A DNA stretch of 61,367 bases from Betaproteobacteria bacterium. Lineage in GTDB: Bacteria; Pseudomonadota; Gammaproteobacteria; Burkholderiales; Casimicrobiaceae. The translations under genes and the position numbers were made by a program. This document shows, piece by piece, positions 16,919-26,241 of this stretch. The stretch is taken from the NCBI GenBank assembly GCA_016192065.1, contig JACPUX010000085.1:1-61367 (forward strand), written 5' to 3'. Each line of letters starts with the position of its first letter. Within the stretch, counting starts at the first letter, position 1. The notes below the pieces were generated by a model. The model was given only the letters and a program-made list of their open reading frames with translations. It ran no database searches and was not told the origin of the DNA.

Positions 16919-19013
16919 ATGAAACCAGAATCAAACGTGCTGGGAGCGTTGTTGCTCCTGATCCTACCCTTCGCGGCTAGTGGGGGGGGGGGAGCGTAAA
17001 GAAACGCCTGAACCGCGTGTGCCGGCGTTTCATCGTGACATGCCCGAACATGCCATGGCAAGAGCGATCCGGCGCGGCGCCGAAGAAGCGTTCCGCGCGC
17101 CTTTCACCGACAGCCATGGGCGCATTCGTTACATCGTAGAACTCGCCGCCGATGCGGCTAACGCCTACCGCGACATCGCCGCACCCCAAGACGGCTTTGC
17201 CTCCTGGCACAAGCCCGAAGTCCGCGGTCTGGTCGCGGCGCTGGCAGCGCGACACGGCTTCAAACCAGAGTCCATCACCAGTTGGATTGGTCCCAGCTTC
17301 AGCGCATACCTGAGCGAAAAAGATCTCGCGCAACTCAAGACCGACCCGCTGGTGACGCGCATCACCCAGGACCGCCGCCTCGTTTTCAGCGCCCTGTGGA
17401 GCGACACAACGTCCGGCAGCGAGACCACCTCCTGGGGTACCCGGGCGCTGGGTGGGCCGGACCTCTCCCCGCCCGGCTCGTCCACGGTTTATGTATTGGA
17501 CGCCGGCGTTGGCTACCACACCGACTTGACCAGAGTCAGCGAGCGGGTCGCGACCAATCCGTCGCTGAACGCCGTGGGCTGTTACCCCCACGCCACTCAT
17601 GTCGCGGGCATAGTTGGCGCTGAACCGAACTACGTCGGCTCAGTTGGGGTGCGGCCGTCCACATACATCGTCTCAGTCGCGCTGGTCGGTGAGAACCTTG
17701 AAGGGGCAAGCTGTTCGCTGAGTTCTCTTTCCGAGAACAACTATCTCCTCGGCTTGGACCTCATACGCCAGAGGATTACTCAGTCTGGACGCGTGGGCAT
17801 CGTCAACATCTCCAGCAACAGTAACCCGGGTTGGCCGTCGGTTTTTGCCCAGAGCCAACCGGTTGGCGCGGCGCTGAAATCGCTGGCCACGCCGGCGCCT
17901 GGTTACCCGGGCGCCTTCGTCGTCCAGTCCGCGGGGAATTTCTTTGGCGACGCCTGCCTCTACGCTTTTGACGGTCCGCAACGCCCGGGGGCGGAATCGG
18001 ACGGCATCATGGTCGTGGGCGCGATCGATGCCAACGGCCAGCCGGTCTCGCCACTCAATAGTTTGGAGGGCTTCCGCAACCTCCCGCACGCCAATGATCA
18101 ACCTGGTTCCAATTTCGGCACCTGCGTCGAAACCTGGGCCCCTGGCAACAGCATCCTTTCCACCTGGGCCAGCGATCCGCAACAGTCTACTTTTCCGCCC
18201 GCCCCCTACAGCACCGTGCAAAGGCTTTCCGGGACCTCCATGGCCGCCCCGCATGTTGGCGCGCTTGCCGCTTCACTGGCCGCATCCCAGAACCTCCAAA
18301 CCCCGGCGCAGATCGAAGCGGCGGTGCGCGCGAGGCTGCGGGACTTGGGTTCCAAGGATGAGTCGAATCGGAGCGTCAAGCTACCGATCTTGAGCGGCAG
18401 CCCGGGCACCGCCCAACCCACCGCCGAGTTTCTGATCGGAAGCGACGGCATTCGAGGCATCAACGGCAATATCACCCGCTATAGCGACCAGAGCTTTCCT
18501 CTGCGCTACGACACGGTGGGGGCGCAGAATTGCAACCTCACCGGCTACCGCAATGGGGTGGTATGGTATACGGCGCCTAACGCGGGCGCGGAGAAGAACT
18601 GGGGCAACATCAAACTCATACCGGCTCGCTACCGTTGGGAAATCGATTGTTTTTCCCCCCAGGGCACTCACAGCTACGCCCAGGCTTCCGCTACCATCCA
18701 GCAGCGCACTCCCGGGCCGACGGCGAAGTTCTATGTCAACGGCCAGGATACCGCCACTGGACCCACTCTGGGTTACACCTTCAACTCGAGCACCAGATTC
18801 GGCCTAAGGTACGCCAGTTCCGGCGCGGACTACTGCAATCTGGTCGCCAAGGTCAACAACATCGAGTGGTATTCCATCAACCACTTTGTCACCAGCTATG
18901 ACTGGGGAAACGAGAATCAACTCAATCCCGATAGCTACTACTGGCAGGTCACTTGCTTCGACGCCAACGGCAAATCAGCCGTCGCCGGCGCACGAATCAA
19001 CGTGTTGCCCTAG
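16919..19013 (+). CDS. Secreted subtilisin-like (S8) serine protease, signal peptide out of frame at a G11 tract
   Basis: ATG 16919, behind GGGAGAAG, opens a signal peptide (MKPESNVLGALLLLILPFAA), but with 11 Gs at 16982-16992 that frame stops at 16997. The protease frame (GTG at 16980 onward) is a different one; a tract of 10 Gs would join them. Numbered from 16980, catalytic residues are D174 (YVLDAGVG), H207 (HATHVAG), S420 (SGTSMAAPHV) and oxyanion N320 (SAGN), so the catalytic domain is intact. After residue 430 there are two related ~85-residue modules (QNCNLTGYRNGVVWY; DYCNLVAKVNNIEWY) that may bind a surface ligand. Either phase-variable secretion or a homopolymer sequencing error. 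Confidence 0.85.
16982..16992 (+). repeat. Homopolymer G11 at signal-peptide/protease junction
   Basis: Eleven consecutive G residues directly after the codons for FAAS. Loss of one G or gain of two restores a single frame from signal peptide to protease. Tracts this long are prone to slippage during replication and also to base-calling errors. Confidence 0.9.
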
Positions 19014-19091
19014 CTCGTGGCGCAGGTTCGCTAACCGATCTGTGCAATGTTTTTACCTCGGTTCAACAGCGGTCAATTCACGGAGGTGTCC

Positions 19092-20513
19092 ATGTCAAAC
19101 AACCGCAAACTCCGCCGACGGCAAGGGCTGGCCGCAACTTTTCTTGTTGCCCTGCTTGGCGCAAGCTCGGTCTGCCTCGCGGGGCCTTACGCCTATGTCT
19201 GGGCGCCCGGCGCCCTCTCCAGCTACCATCTTGCCAGCATCGATACTGCCACGAACTCGATCGTTGGAAGCCCGATCGATGTGCCCATTGCCACCATAGG
19301 AGGGGCCGTATCCCCATCCGGCCAGCGCATCTATCTGGTGAGCTATGACGAGCGGCACATTGAAAAAGCACGGCTGACAGTGGTCGATGCGCGCAGCAGG
19401 AGCGTTGTCGCCAGCCTGGAACTCCCCTTCGACCCGCTGCGGGTGGCGGTGAGTCCTGACGAGAAGACGGTTTATGTTACCTACGTCAACGGCAGCTCGA
19501 TTGAGGTGATCGACGCCGCCACGCTGACCAGGAGAGCACAGTTAAGCGGCTCCCGCAGCCATAGTGTTGTCTTTTCTCCTGATGGGCGCCGCTTCTATGC
19601 GACGGACAGCACCGAGCCCGGCGCAATCGTTGTCTACGATTCCGCAACAAATGCCGTGCTCCAGCGCATCCCGCTTGAACGCTACCCGCAAGAGATCGAT
19701 GTTTCGCCCGGCGGGCGGTTTCTCTACGTCACCCATGGGCTCGACGACAAGGTCTCTATTGTCGATACCGAGGCGGGTACATTGCTCAAGACGCTTCCGA
19801 TTCGGGCGAACGCCGTCGCGGCGAGCCCGGATGGAAGAAGAGTTTACTTTGTCGCCGAACTCAGCAGCGCAGTCGTGGTGGTCGATACCAGTTCTCACAA
19901 TGCGCTGGCCTCGGTCCCTGTTGGACTTGGGCCCGTTGCCGTTTCGGTCACGCCCGACAGTAAGGCGGTTTATGTGCCTAGTTCGAACGCGGGAACCGTT
20001 TCGGTCATCGACGCTGCAACCCTCAATGTGTCGACGATCAGCGGCCTAGGCGGATCCTTCAAAGGCCGCTTCATTGGCCCCTCCCCCACCGCCGCGACCC
20101 TGGAAAACCCCCAACCCGCGAGCTTCCAGAGCGGCATTGGCCTCATTTCCGGCTGGGCCTGTGCGGGGCCGATCACCGTCTCCTTCGACGGTGCCGCGCC
20201 GATTACCGTGCCGCAAGGCTCGCCCCGCGGCGACACCCTAGGAGAATGCGGCGCTTTGAGCGGCACGGCGGGCTTCGGTCTACTCACTAACTTCAATCTG
20301 TTGGGCAGCGGCACGCATTCCGTTCAACTGTTCCTCAACGGTACTCCTCTAGGCAACCCACTGAGCTTCACGGTCACCCGGCCGGCGGGCGAATTCCTCC
20401 GCGGCGCCAGCAAGGAAACCGTGGTGAACGACTTTCCGTTACCAGGAAAGAGCACCACCCTCATCTGGCAGGAAGCACAGCAGAACTTTGCCATCAAGGC
20501 TGTTTCGCCCTGA
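19092..20513 (+). CDS. Exported YVTN-type beta-propeller protein
   Basis: 473 aa from ATG 19092 behind GGAGGTGT. A signal peptide ends near VCLAG (about residue 31). Residues 40-330 form about seven YVTN/Lgl-like blades with repeats such as VSPDEKTVYVTYVN, FSPDGRRFYATDS, VSPGGRFLYVTHG and VTPDSKAVYVPSS. The C-terminal 120 residues are a separate module with NPQPASFQSGIGLISGWAC, a domain I have seen attached to other secreted gammaproteobacterial and betaproteobacterial proteins but cannot name. It lies 78 bp after the protease gene, inside the repeat-bracketed island, and may act with it at the cell surface. Confidence 0.82.
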   Translation: MSNNRKLRRRQGLAATFLVALLGASSVCLAGPYAYVWAPGALSSYHLASIDTATNSIVGSPIDVPIATIGGAVSPSGQRIYLVSYDERHIEKARLTVVDARSRSVVASLELPFDPLRVAVSPDEKTVYVTYVNGSSIEVIDAATLTRRAQLSGSRSHSVVFSPDGRRFYATDSTEPGAIVVYDSATNAVLQRIPLERYPQEIDVSPGGRFLYVTHGLDDKVSIVDTEAGTLLKTLPIRANAVAASPDGRRVYFVAELSSAVVVVDTSSHNALASVPVGLGPVAVSVTPDSKAVYVPSSNAGTVSVIDAATLNVSTISGLGGSFKGRFIGPSPTAATLENPQPASFQSGIGLISGWACAGPITVSFDGAAPITVPQGSPRGDTLGECGALSGTAGFGLLTNFNLLGSGTHSVQLFLNGTPLGNPLSFTVTRPAGEFLRGASKETVVNDFPLPGKSTTLIWQEAQQNFAIKAVSP

Positions 20514-20535
20514 AAAACGCGGCGATTGCGTTGCG

Positions 20536-20603
20536 CCCAATTGCCCGCCCAGAAGAGGGGCGGCAGGGCGAGCATGAGGTAAGGGGACAGGAAGAGCCTC
20601 GCA
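20536..20603. repeat. 68-bp direct repeat, right copy (EamA 5' fragment)
   Basis: Copy of 16595-16662. Read on the minus strand it preserves the EamA start (LMLALPPLFWAGNW) and diverges immediately after. Upstream in the same frame is an ATG giving MPESARLFLSPYL, which looks like a more natural N-terminus than at the intact gene. Confidence 0.9.
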
Positions 20604-20609
20604 GACTCT

Positions 20610-20655
20610 GGCAACGCCGCGATTATCGCCGAATCGGCGGCGGTGCGGCGTTGCC
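20610..20655. repeat. Inverted repeat downstream of the beta-propeller gene
   Basis: Arms GGCAACGCCGC (20610-20620) and GCGGCGTTGCC (20645-20655), perfect 11-bp complement with a 24-base loop that contains a smaller hairpin. No T tract, so it is not a typical intrinsic terminator. Confidence 0.55.
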
Positions 20656-20710
20656 CGGGGTTCGGCCAAGGAGTAGATTCTCGCCATCACCCCATCAAGG
20701 AGACTGCGGC

Positions 20711-22615
20711 ATGGCCTGGAAAACTGGTCTTTGCCTGGGTATCTGCCTCGCGGCGGGCGCCCTAGCGCCGCCGACCTTCGCGGCGGAATGGTTCGTTTCT
20801 CCTACCGGCAGCGACGCGCCAGGCTCCGGCAGCCTCGCCCAGCCTTTCAAAACGCTGGGTTATCTGCTCGCGCCCGACCGCGGCGTACTCACCGCCGGGG
20901 ACACCATCACTCTGCGCGGCCCCAGCGGCAACAACGTCTATCCAGAAACCGAATTGCGCCTGCGCCTGCCGCTGACGCTACAGTCCTACCCGGGTGAATG
21001 GGCGGTGATCCAATGTCCACTGAACCTCGAAAACGGCGTCTGCATCCAGATCGACCCGGAAGCTTCGGGCAGCCGCATCTCCCGCCTGGAGGTGACCGGC
21101 GGCAACCTCTACGGCATCTTCATGCAGACCGAATGGGATTCGGGCAACAATCGCGGCGGGCGCGGCGCCTCGAACATCGTCATCGAGGATTGCAAAATTC
21201 ACGACACCGGGCGCGACGCCATCAAGATCACCCCCAAGAGCGACGACATCACCATCCGCCGCTGCGAAATCTACAACACCGGGCGCATCTACCCCGCGGG
21301 CACGCCGCTCGACGAAAAAAACGCCGAAGGCATCGACAACGTCAACGGCAGCCGCATGCGCGTGGAGGATTGCTTCATTCACGATATCGCGACCAACGGG
21401 CTCTATTTCAAGGGCGGGGCGGCCGACGTGATCGTCGAACGCAATCGTATCGAGCGCACCGGCGAAGGCGGCATCATGGTGGGCTACGACACCAGCCCTG
21501 AATATTTCGACACCGCGGTGAACCCCCAATACTACGAAAGCATCCGCGGTACCGTGCGCAACAACGTCATCCGCGACACCGGCTACGCCGGCATCGGGCT
21601 TTACGCGGCGCGCGATGCGCTGGTCGCCAACAACACCCTGGTGCACACCGCCACCTCCGGCCATGCGGCCATTTATTTCGGTGTCACGCTGCAAGATTTC
21701 GACCCCATTGCCGGGCGGCCCCCCACGGTGAACCCGCTCATCCGCAACAACCTCGTCATCCAGAACGGCGGCGACTGCGTGCGCGTGCGCTGGGCCAACG
21801 AAATCACCGAGGCTGGTCTCTACAGTTTGCAAGGCAACCCGGGCACTGACTACAACTGGTTTCACAATGAAAGCGGCGCCTGCAATTTCGCCGACAACCG
21901 GCCGGGTAGTCCGCTGGCCGATGGCGGCAGCTTCGCGCAATGGCAAAGCGCCGAAGCCGCCGATGTCCACAGCCAAACCGGCAGCGTCAGCGTCACCGCC
22001 GACGGGCATTTGCCGGCCGGGAGTCCGGCCATCGACCAAGGCCAAACCCTCACGCAAGTCACCGACGACATTGACCGCCAACCCCGCAGCGGCGCCTACG
22101 ACATTGGCGCCGACGAGGCCGGTGGGGGCGGACTGCCGGGACGCTTCACAGTCTGGGAGTTCCACAACAGCATTATTCAGCACTATTTCATCGCCGCCAG
22201 CGAAGCCGAAGCAGCAGGCATCGACCAAGGCGCCGCCGGGCCAGGCTGGTCGCGCACCGGGCAGAGTTTTTTGGCCTACCCGCTCAACAGCGAAGTCGCC
22301 GGCTTGAGCCCGGTGTGCCGCTTCTATGGCACGCCGGGGATCGGCCCGAATTCGCATTTCTACACCGCCAACGCCGGCGAATGCGAGTGGCTGAAGACCA
22401 ACCCCGGTTTGTTGTACGAAGGTCTGGCGTTCCGCATCGCCACGCCTTCGGGAGCAAGCTGCGCCAACGGCGGCGCGCCCGTTTACCGCCTCTACAACGG
22501 CCGCTGGCGCGAGAATGATTCCAACCACCGCTATACCACCGACGCCGCGCTCTACACTGCCATGCAAGCGCAGGGCTGGACCGGCGAGGGGGTGGTGTTC
22601 TGCGCCGCGATCTAG
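20711..22615 (+). CDS. Secreted right-handed beta-helix protein with C-terminal DUF5648
   Basis: 634 aa from ATG 20711 behind AAGGAGACTG. Signal peptide MAWKTGLCLGICLAAGALAP, cleavage near FAA-EW. Residues 30-470 form a parallel beta-helix with repeated N-N-x-I/N-x-L coils (GRDAIKITPKSDDITIRRCE, NGLYFKGGAADVIVERNRIE, YAGIGLYAARDALVANNTLV), as in polysaccharide lyases and adhesins of the DUF1565/Beta_helix group. The last 160 residues match DUF5648: HYFIAASEAEAAGI, VCRFYGTPG, SHFYTANAGECEWL, GWTGEGVVFC. Probably an extracellular carbohydrate-binding or -degrading protein; no catalytic residues identified. Confidence 0.82.
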   Translation: MAWKTGLCLGICLAAGALAPPTFAAEWFVSPTGSDAPGSGSLAQPFKTLGYLLAPDRGVLTAGDTITLRGPSGNNVYPETELRLRLPLTLQSYPGEWAVIQCPLNLENGVCIQIDPEASGSRISRLEVTGGNLYGIFMQTEWDSGNNRGGRGASNIVIEDCKIHDTGRDAIKITPKSDDITIRRCEIYNTGRIYPAGTPLDEKNAEGIDNVNGSRMRVEDCFIHDIATNGLYFKGGAADVIVERNRIERTGEGGIMVGYDTSPEYFDTAVNPQYYESIRGTVRNNVIRDTGYAGIGLYAARDALVANNTLVHTATSGHAAIYFGVTLQDFDPIAGRPPTVNPLIRNNLVIQNGGDCVRVRWANEITEAGLYSLQGNPGTDYNWFHNESGACNFADNRPGSPLADGGSFAQWQSAEAADVHSQTGSVSVTADGHLPAGSPAIDQGQTLTQVTDDIDRQPRSGAYDIGADEAGGGGLPGRFTVWEFHNSIIQHYFIAASEAEAAGIDQGAAGPGWSRTGQSFLAYPLNSEVAGLSPVCRFYGTPGIGPNSHFYTANAGECEWLKTNPGLLYEGLAFRIATPSGASCANGGAPVYRLYNGRWRENDSNHRYTTDAALYTAMQAQGWTGEGVVFCAAI

Positions 22616-22767
22616 GGTCGTTGTTGAAACACGAGAGGGTGGGACACGATTTGCAACGCTGAGATAACCACTTCGGGCACCAGCTAGAGCACCCAGAACG
22701 CAAAGCCCATGGCGCGTTTGGGGCAGGCGATTCTTCGCGCACCGCCGATGACGGACAGGGCAGCCGC

Positions 22768-22773
22768 TATAAT
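22768..22773 (+). promoter_or_regulatory. Consensus -10 hexamer directly before mfd
   Basis: TATAAT. The start codon candidates TTG 22782 and TTG 22797 lie only 8 and 23 bp further, so the transcript would have almost no leader. No good -35 hexamer is visible 17 bp upstream. Confidence 0.5.
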
Positions 22774-22781
22774 TCGAACTT

Positions 22782-25700
22782 TTGGATCGCCGCACCTTGT
22801 CGTTCCCCAACCTTCTTCCCAAGCTCCCGCCGCCGGGCCAGAAACTTCGCTTGCCCACCCTGGCCGGCTCGGCCGACGCGCTGGCTCTGGCGCAAGCCGG
22901 CGAACGCCTGGCGCAAGAGCGGCGCATGTTGGTGGTGATCGCCGCCGACGCGCAGGAAGCCGAGCGTCTGGCCGCCGAAATCCAGGTCTTTGCGCCGGAC
23001 CTCAAGCTGCAACTGCTGCCCGACTGGGAGACGCTGCCCTACGACCAGTTCTCGCCGCATCAGGATCTGGTGTCGGCTCGCCTGGCCGCGCTTTATGCGG
23101 TGTCCGCTCGCCAGAACCAAGTGCTGGTGGTGCCCGCCACCACCGCGCTCTATCGCCTGCCGCCGCCGGCCTATCTGGCCGCCTACACTTTCTTGCTGCA
23201 ACAAGGGCAGAACCTCGATGTCGAGGCCCTGCGCGCCCAACTGGTGCTGGCCGGCTACGCCCATGTGACCCAGGTGGTGTCGCCGGGCGAATTCAGCGTG
23301 CGCGGCGGACTGATCGATCTTTTCCCCATGGGCAGCGTCCTGCCTTATCGCATCGAACTCTTCGACGCTGAAATCGAGACCCTGCGCACCTTTGATGTGG
23401 ATACCCAGCGCACCGTCTACCCGGTGCGCGAAATCCGCCTGCTGCCGGCGCGTGAATTCCCGCTCGACGAGGCCGCGCGGACGTTGTTCCGCCAGCGCTT
23501 TCGCGAGACCTTCGAAGGCGATCCCTCGAAGAGCACGATCTATCGAGATGTCTCCAACGGGCTCGCGCCGGGCGGCATCGAGTATTACCTGCCGCTGTTC
23601 TTCGCCGCCACCGCCACCCTGCCCGACTACCTGCCCGACGATGCGGTGGTGGCCCTGCATGGCCCGATCGAGGAAGCCCTGGCGGCGTTCTGGTCCGACA
23701 CCGAGGGCCGCTATCGCCTGTTGCGCGGCGACCGCGCCCGCCCGCTCTTGCCGCCCCTGGAGATCTTCCTCGCGCCGGATGCCTTGCTGGCGGCCTGCAA
23801 GCGCTGGTCACGGCTCCTGCTCGCCGGCCCTGGCGCGCCGCCGAGCACGCTTACCGGTCCCGTACCCGATGTGCGCGTCGATCGGCGCGCCGAGAACCCC
23901 TTGCAGGCCTTGCGGCAACTGGTCGAAAGCAATCAGGAGCCGATCTGGGTGTGCGCCGAGACCCTGGGGCGACGCGAAACCATGGCGCAGTATTTCGCCG
24001 AGTATGGCCTGCGCCCGGCCTTGTTCGAAAGCCTCGCCGAGCTCTTGGCCGCCGCGCCCCTTTTCGCTTTGGTGAGCGCCCCGCTGGGGCGCGGCTTCCG
24101 TCTGGCCAAGCCGGGTCTCACGCTCATCACCGAGAATGAGCTTTATGCCGAGGGTCCGCGCCGCAAGTCGCGGCGCGATGCGGCGCGCAAGAGCAACGTC
24201 GAGGCGATGTTGCGCGATCTCTCGGAAATTCGCATCGGCGATCCGGTGGTGCATCAGCAACACGGCGTCGGACGCTACCAGGGTTTGGTGACCCTCGATC
24301 TGGGCGACGGCAGCAACGAATTCCTGCACCTGGCCTATGCCAATGAGGCCCAGCTCTACGTTCCGGTCGCCAACCTGCACCTGATCGGGCGCTACAGCGG
24401 CGCCGCGCCCGAGGCCGCACCGCTGCATACCCTGGGCAGCCCGCAGTGGGAGAAGGCGCGCCGCAAAGCCGCCCAACAGGCGCGCGACACCGCCGCCGAA
24501 CTGTTACACCTCTACGCCCAGCGCGCGGCCCGCCAAGGCCACGCGTTCAAGCTCGTGCCCCATGACTACGAAGCCTTTGCCGAGGGGTTTGGTTTCGAAG
24601 AGACCCCCGATCAGGCCGAGGCCATCCGCGCCGTGCTCGCCGACCTCAGTTCCGGCAAACCCATGGATCGGCTGGTCTGCGGCGATGTCGGCTTCGGCAA
24701 GACCGAAGTCGCCCTGCGCGCCGCGTTCGTGGCGCTCATGGACGGCAAGCAGGTGGCGGTGCTGGTGCCGACCACACTCTTGGCCGAGCAGCATTTCCAG
24801 ACCTTCTCCGACCGCTTTTCCGATCTGCCGGTAAAGCTCGCCGAACTGTCGCGTTTCCGCAGCGGCAAGGAGATCAAACAGGCTTTGGCGGGGCTGGCCG
24901 AAGGGGGCATCGATCTGGTGATCGGCACCCACAAGCTGATTCAGTCCGACGTGAAGTTCAAGCGCCTGGGCCTGGTGATTATCGACGAGGAGCACCGCTT
25001 CGGCGTGCGCCAGAAAGAGGCGCTCAAAAAACTGCGCGCCGAAGTCGATGTGCTCACCCTTACCGCCACGCCCATTCCGCGCACCCTGGCGATGTCGCTC
25101 GAAGGCCTGCGCGACTTCTCCGTGATTGCCACGGCACCGCAAAAGCGCCTGGCGATCAAGACCTTCGTCAGCCACGATTCCGCCGGGACCATTCGCGAAG
25201 CGGCACTGCGCGAGCTCAAGCGCGGCGGCCAAATCTATTTCCTGCACAATGAGATCGACACCATCGAAAGCATGCGCGAGCGCCTCGCCGGGCTGGTGCC
25301 CGAGGCACGTATCGCCGTCGCCCACGGCCAAATGCCCGAGCGCGAGCTCGAACAGGTGATGCGCAATTTCTATCAGCAGCGCAGCAACCTGCTGTTGTGC
25401 TCCACCATCATCGAAACCGGCATCGACGTGCCCAGCGCCAATACCATTATCATTCAGCGCGCCGACCGCTTCGGCTTGGCGCAACTGCATCAGTTACGCG
25501 GCCGGGTGGGGCGCTCGCACCATCAGGCCTACGCTTATCTGCTCACCCCGCCGGAAGAAGCGCTCTCGGCGCAGGCCAAGAAACGCCTGGAGGCGATTCA
25601 GATGATGGAGGACCTCGGTTCGGGCTTCTACCTCGCCATGCACGATCTGGAAATTCGCGGCGCCGGCGAGGTGCTGGGGGACCAGCAGAGCGGCGAAATG

Positions 25701-26228
25701 CAGGAGGTAGGGTTTCAGCTCTATAACGAGCTCTTGAGCGCCGCCGTGCGCGCCCTGCGCTCGGGCCAGGAGCCCGACTTGTCGGGGCCTTTGGCGGTCA
25801 CCACGGAAATCAAGCTGCATTCGCCCGCCCTGCTGCCCGAGGCCTATTGCAGCGACGTGCATGAGCGCCTGGTGCTCTACAAGCGCCTGGCCAACTGCGA
25901 GCGCGAGGAAGATCTGGCCGCCATGCAGGAAGAACTGATCGACCGGTTCGGCCTGCCGCCAGAAGCCACTCGCACGCTGCTCGCCTGCCACCGCCTGCGT
26001 ATCGTCAGCCGCGATCTGGGCGTGCTCAAGATCGACGCCACGCCCCAGCGCCTGCTGGTGCAATTCGTGGCCAAGCCGGCCTTCGAGCCGATGAAGCTGA
26101 TCCGCCGCCTGCAAGAGGACCGCCGCTATCAACTGGCCGGTCCGGAAAAGCTGCGTATCGAACAACCCACCCAAAGCGCCGAGGAACGAGCGACTCTGCT
26201 CGAAGCTTTGTTCCGCGACTTGCGCTGA
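22782..26228 (+). CDS. mfd: Transcription-repair coupling factor Mfd
   Basis: 1148 aa. Removes RNA polymerase stalled at DNA lesions and recruits UvrA. The N-terminal UvrB-like domains include PDWETLPYDQFSPHQDLV and GGLIDLFPMGS. The RNA-polymerase interaction domain (GDPVVHQQHGVGRYQGL) follows near 490. The motor has Walker A GDVGFGKTEVALRAA, DEEHRFG (motif II), TATPIPRTL, and the RecG-like GRVGRSHHQAYAYLL. Sequence style is betaproteobacterial. No ATG exists near the N-terminus; TTG 22782 or TTG 22797 is the likely start, right behind a TATAAT box. Full length for the family. Confidence 0.95.
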   Translation: MDRRTLSFPNLLPKLPPPGQKLRLPTLAGSADALALAQAGERLAQERRMLVVIAADAQEAERLAAEIQVFAPDLKLQLLPDWETLPYDQFSPHQDLVSARLAALYAVSARQNQVLVVPATTALYRLPPPAYLAAYTFLLQQGQNLDVEALRAQLVLAGYAHVTQVVSPGEFSVRGGLIDLFPMGSVLPYRIELFDAEIETLRTFDVDTQRTVYPVREIRLLPAREFPLDEAARTLFRQRFRETFEGDPSKSTIYRDVSNGLAPGGIEYYLPLFFAATATLPDYLPDDAVVALHGPIEEALAAFWSDTEGRYRLLRGDRARPLLPPLEIFLAPDALLAACKRWSRLLLAGPGAPPSTLTGPVPDVRVDRRAENPLQALRQLVESNQEPIWVCAETLGRRETMAQYFAEYGLRPALFESLAELLAAAPLFALVSAPLGRGFRLAKPGLTLITENELYAEGPRRKSRRDAARKSNVEAMLRDLSEIRIGDPVVHQQHGVGRYQGLVTLDLGDGSNEFLHLAYANEAQLYVPVANLHLIGRYSGAAPEAAPLHTLGSPQWEKARRKAAQQARDTAAELLHLYAQRAARQGHAFKLVPHDYEAFAEGFGFEETPDQAEAIRAVLADLSSGKPMDRLVCGDVGFGKTEVALRAAFVALMDGKQVAVLVPTTLLAEQHFQTFSDRFSDLPVKLAELSRFRSGKEIKQALAGLAEGGIDLVIGTHKLIQSDVKFKRLGLVIIDEEHRFGVRQKEALKKLRAEVDVLTLTATPIPRTLAMSLEGLRDFSVIATAPQKRLAIKTFVSHDSAGTIREAALRELKRGGQIYFLHNEIDTIESMRERLAGLVPEARIAVAHGQMPERELEQVMRNFYQQRSNLLLCSTIIETGIDVPSANTIIIQRADRFGLAQLHQLRGRVGRSHHQAYAYLLTPPEEALSAQAKKRLEAIQMMEDLGSGFYLAMHDLEIRGAGEVLGDQQSGEMQEVGFQLYNELLSAAVRALRSGQEPDLSGPLAVTTEIKLHSPALLPEAYCSDVHERLVLYKRLANCEREEDLAAMQEELIDRFGLPPEATRTLLACHRLRIVSRDLGVLKIDATPQRLLVQFVAKPAFEPMKLIRRLQEDRRYQLAGPEKLRIEQPTQSAEERATLLEALFRDLR

Positions 26229-26241
26229 AGGAAATGAACCG

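Noticed and set aside
16594..20604. Insertion-sequence target duplication explaining the 68-bp repeats
   Set aside because: 68 bp is too long for ordinary IS target duplications, and no transposase or integrase gene lies between the copies.
24504..25490. A 328-codon minus-strand open frame
   Set aside because: Antisense to the mfd motor domain, whose motifs are complete.
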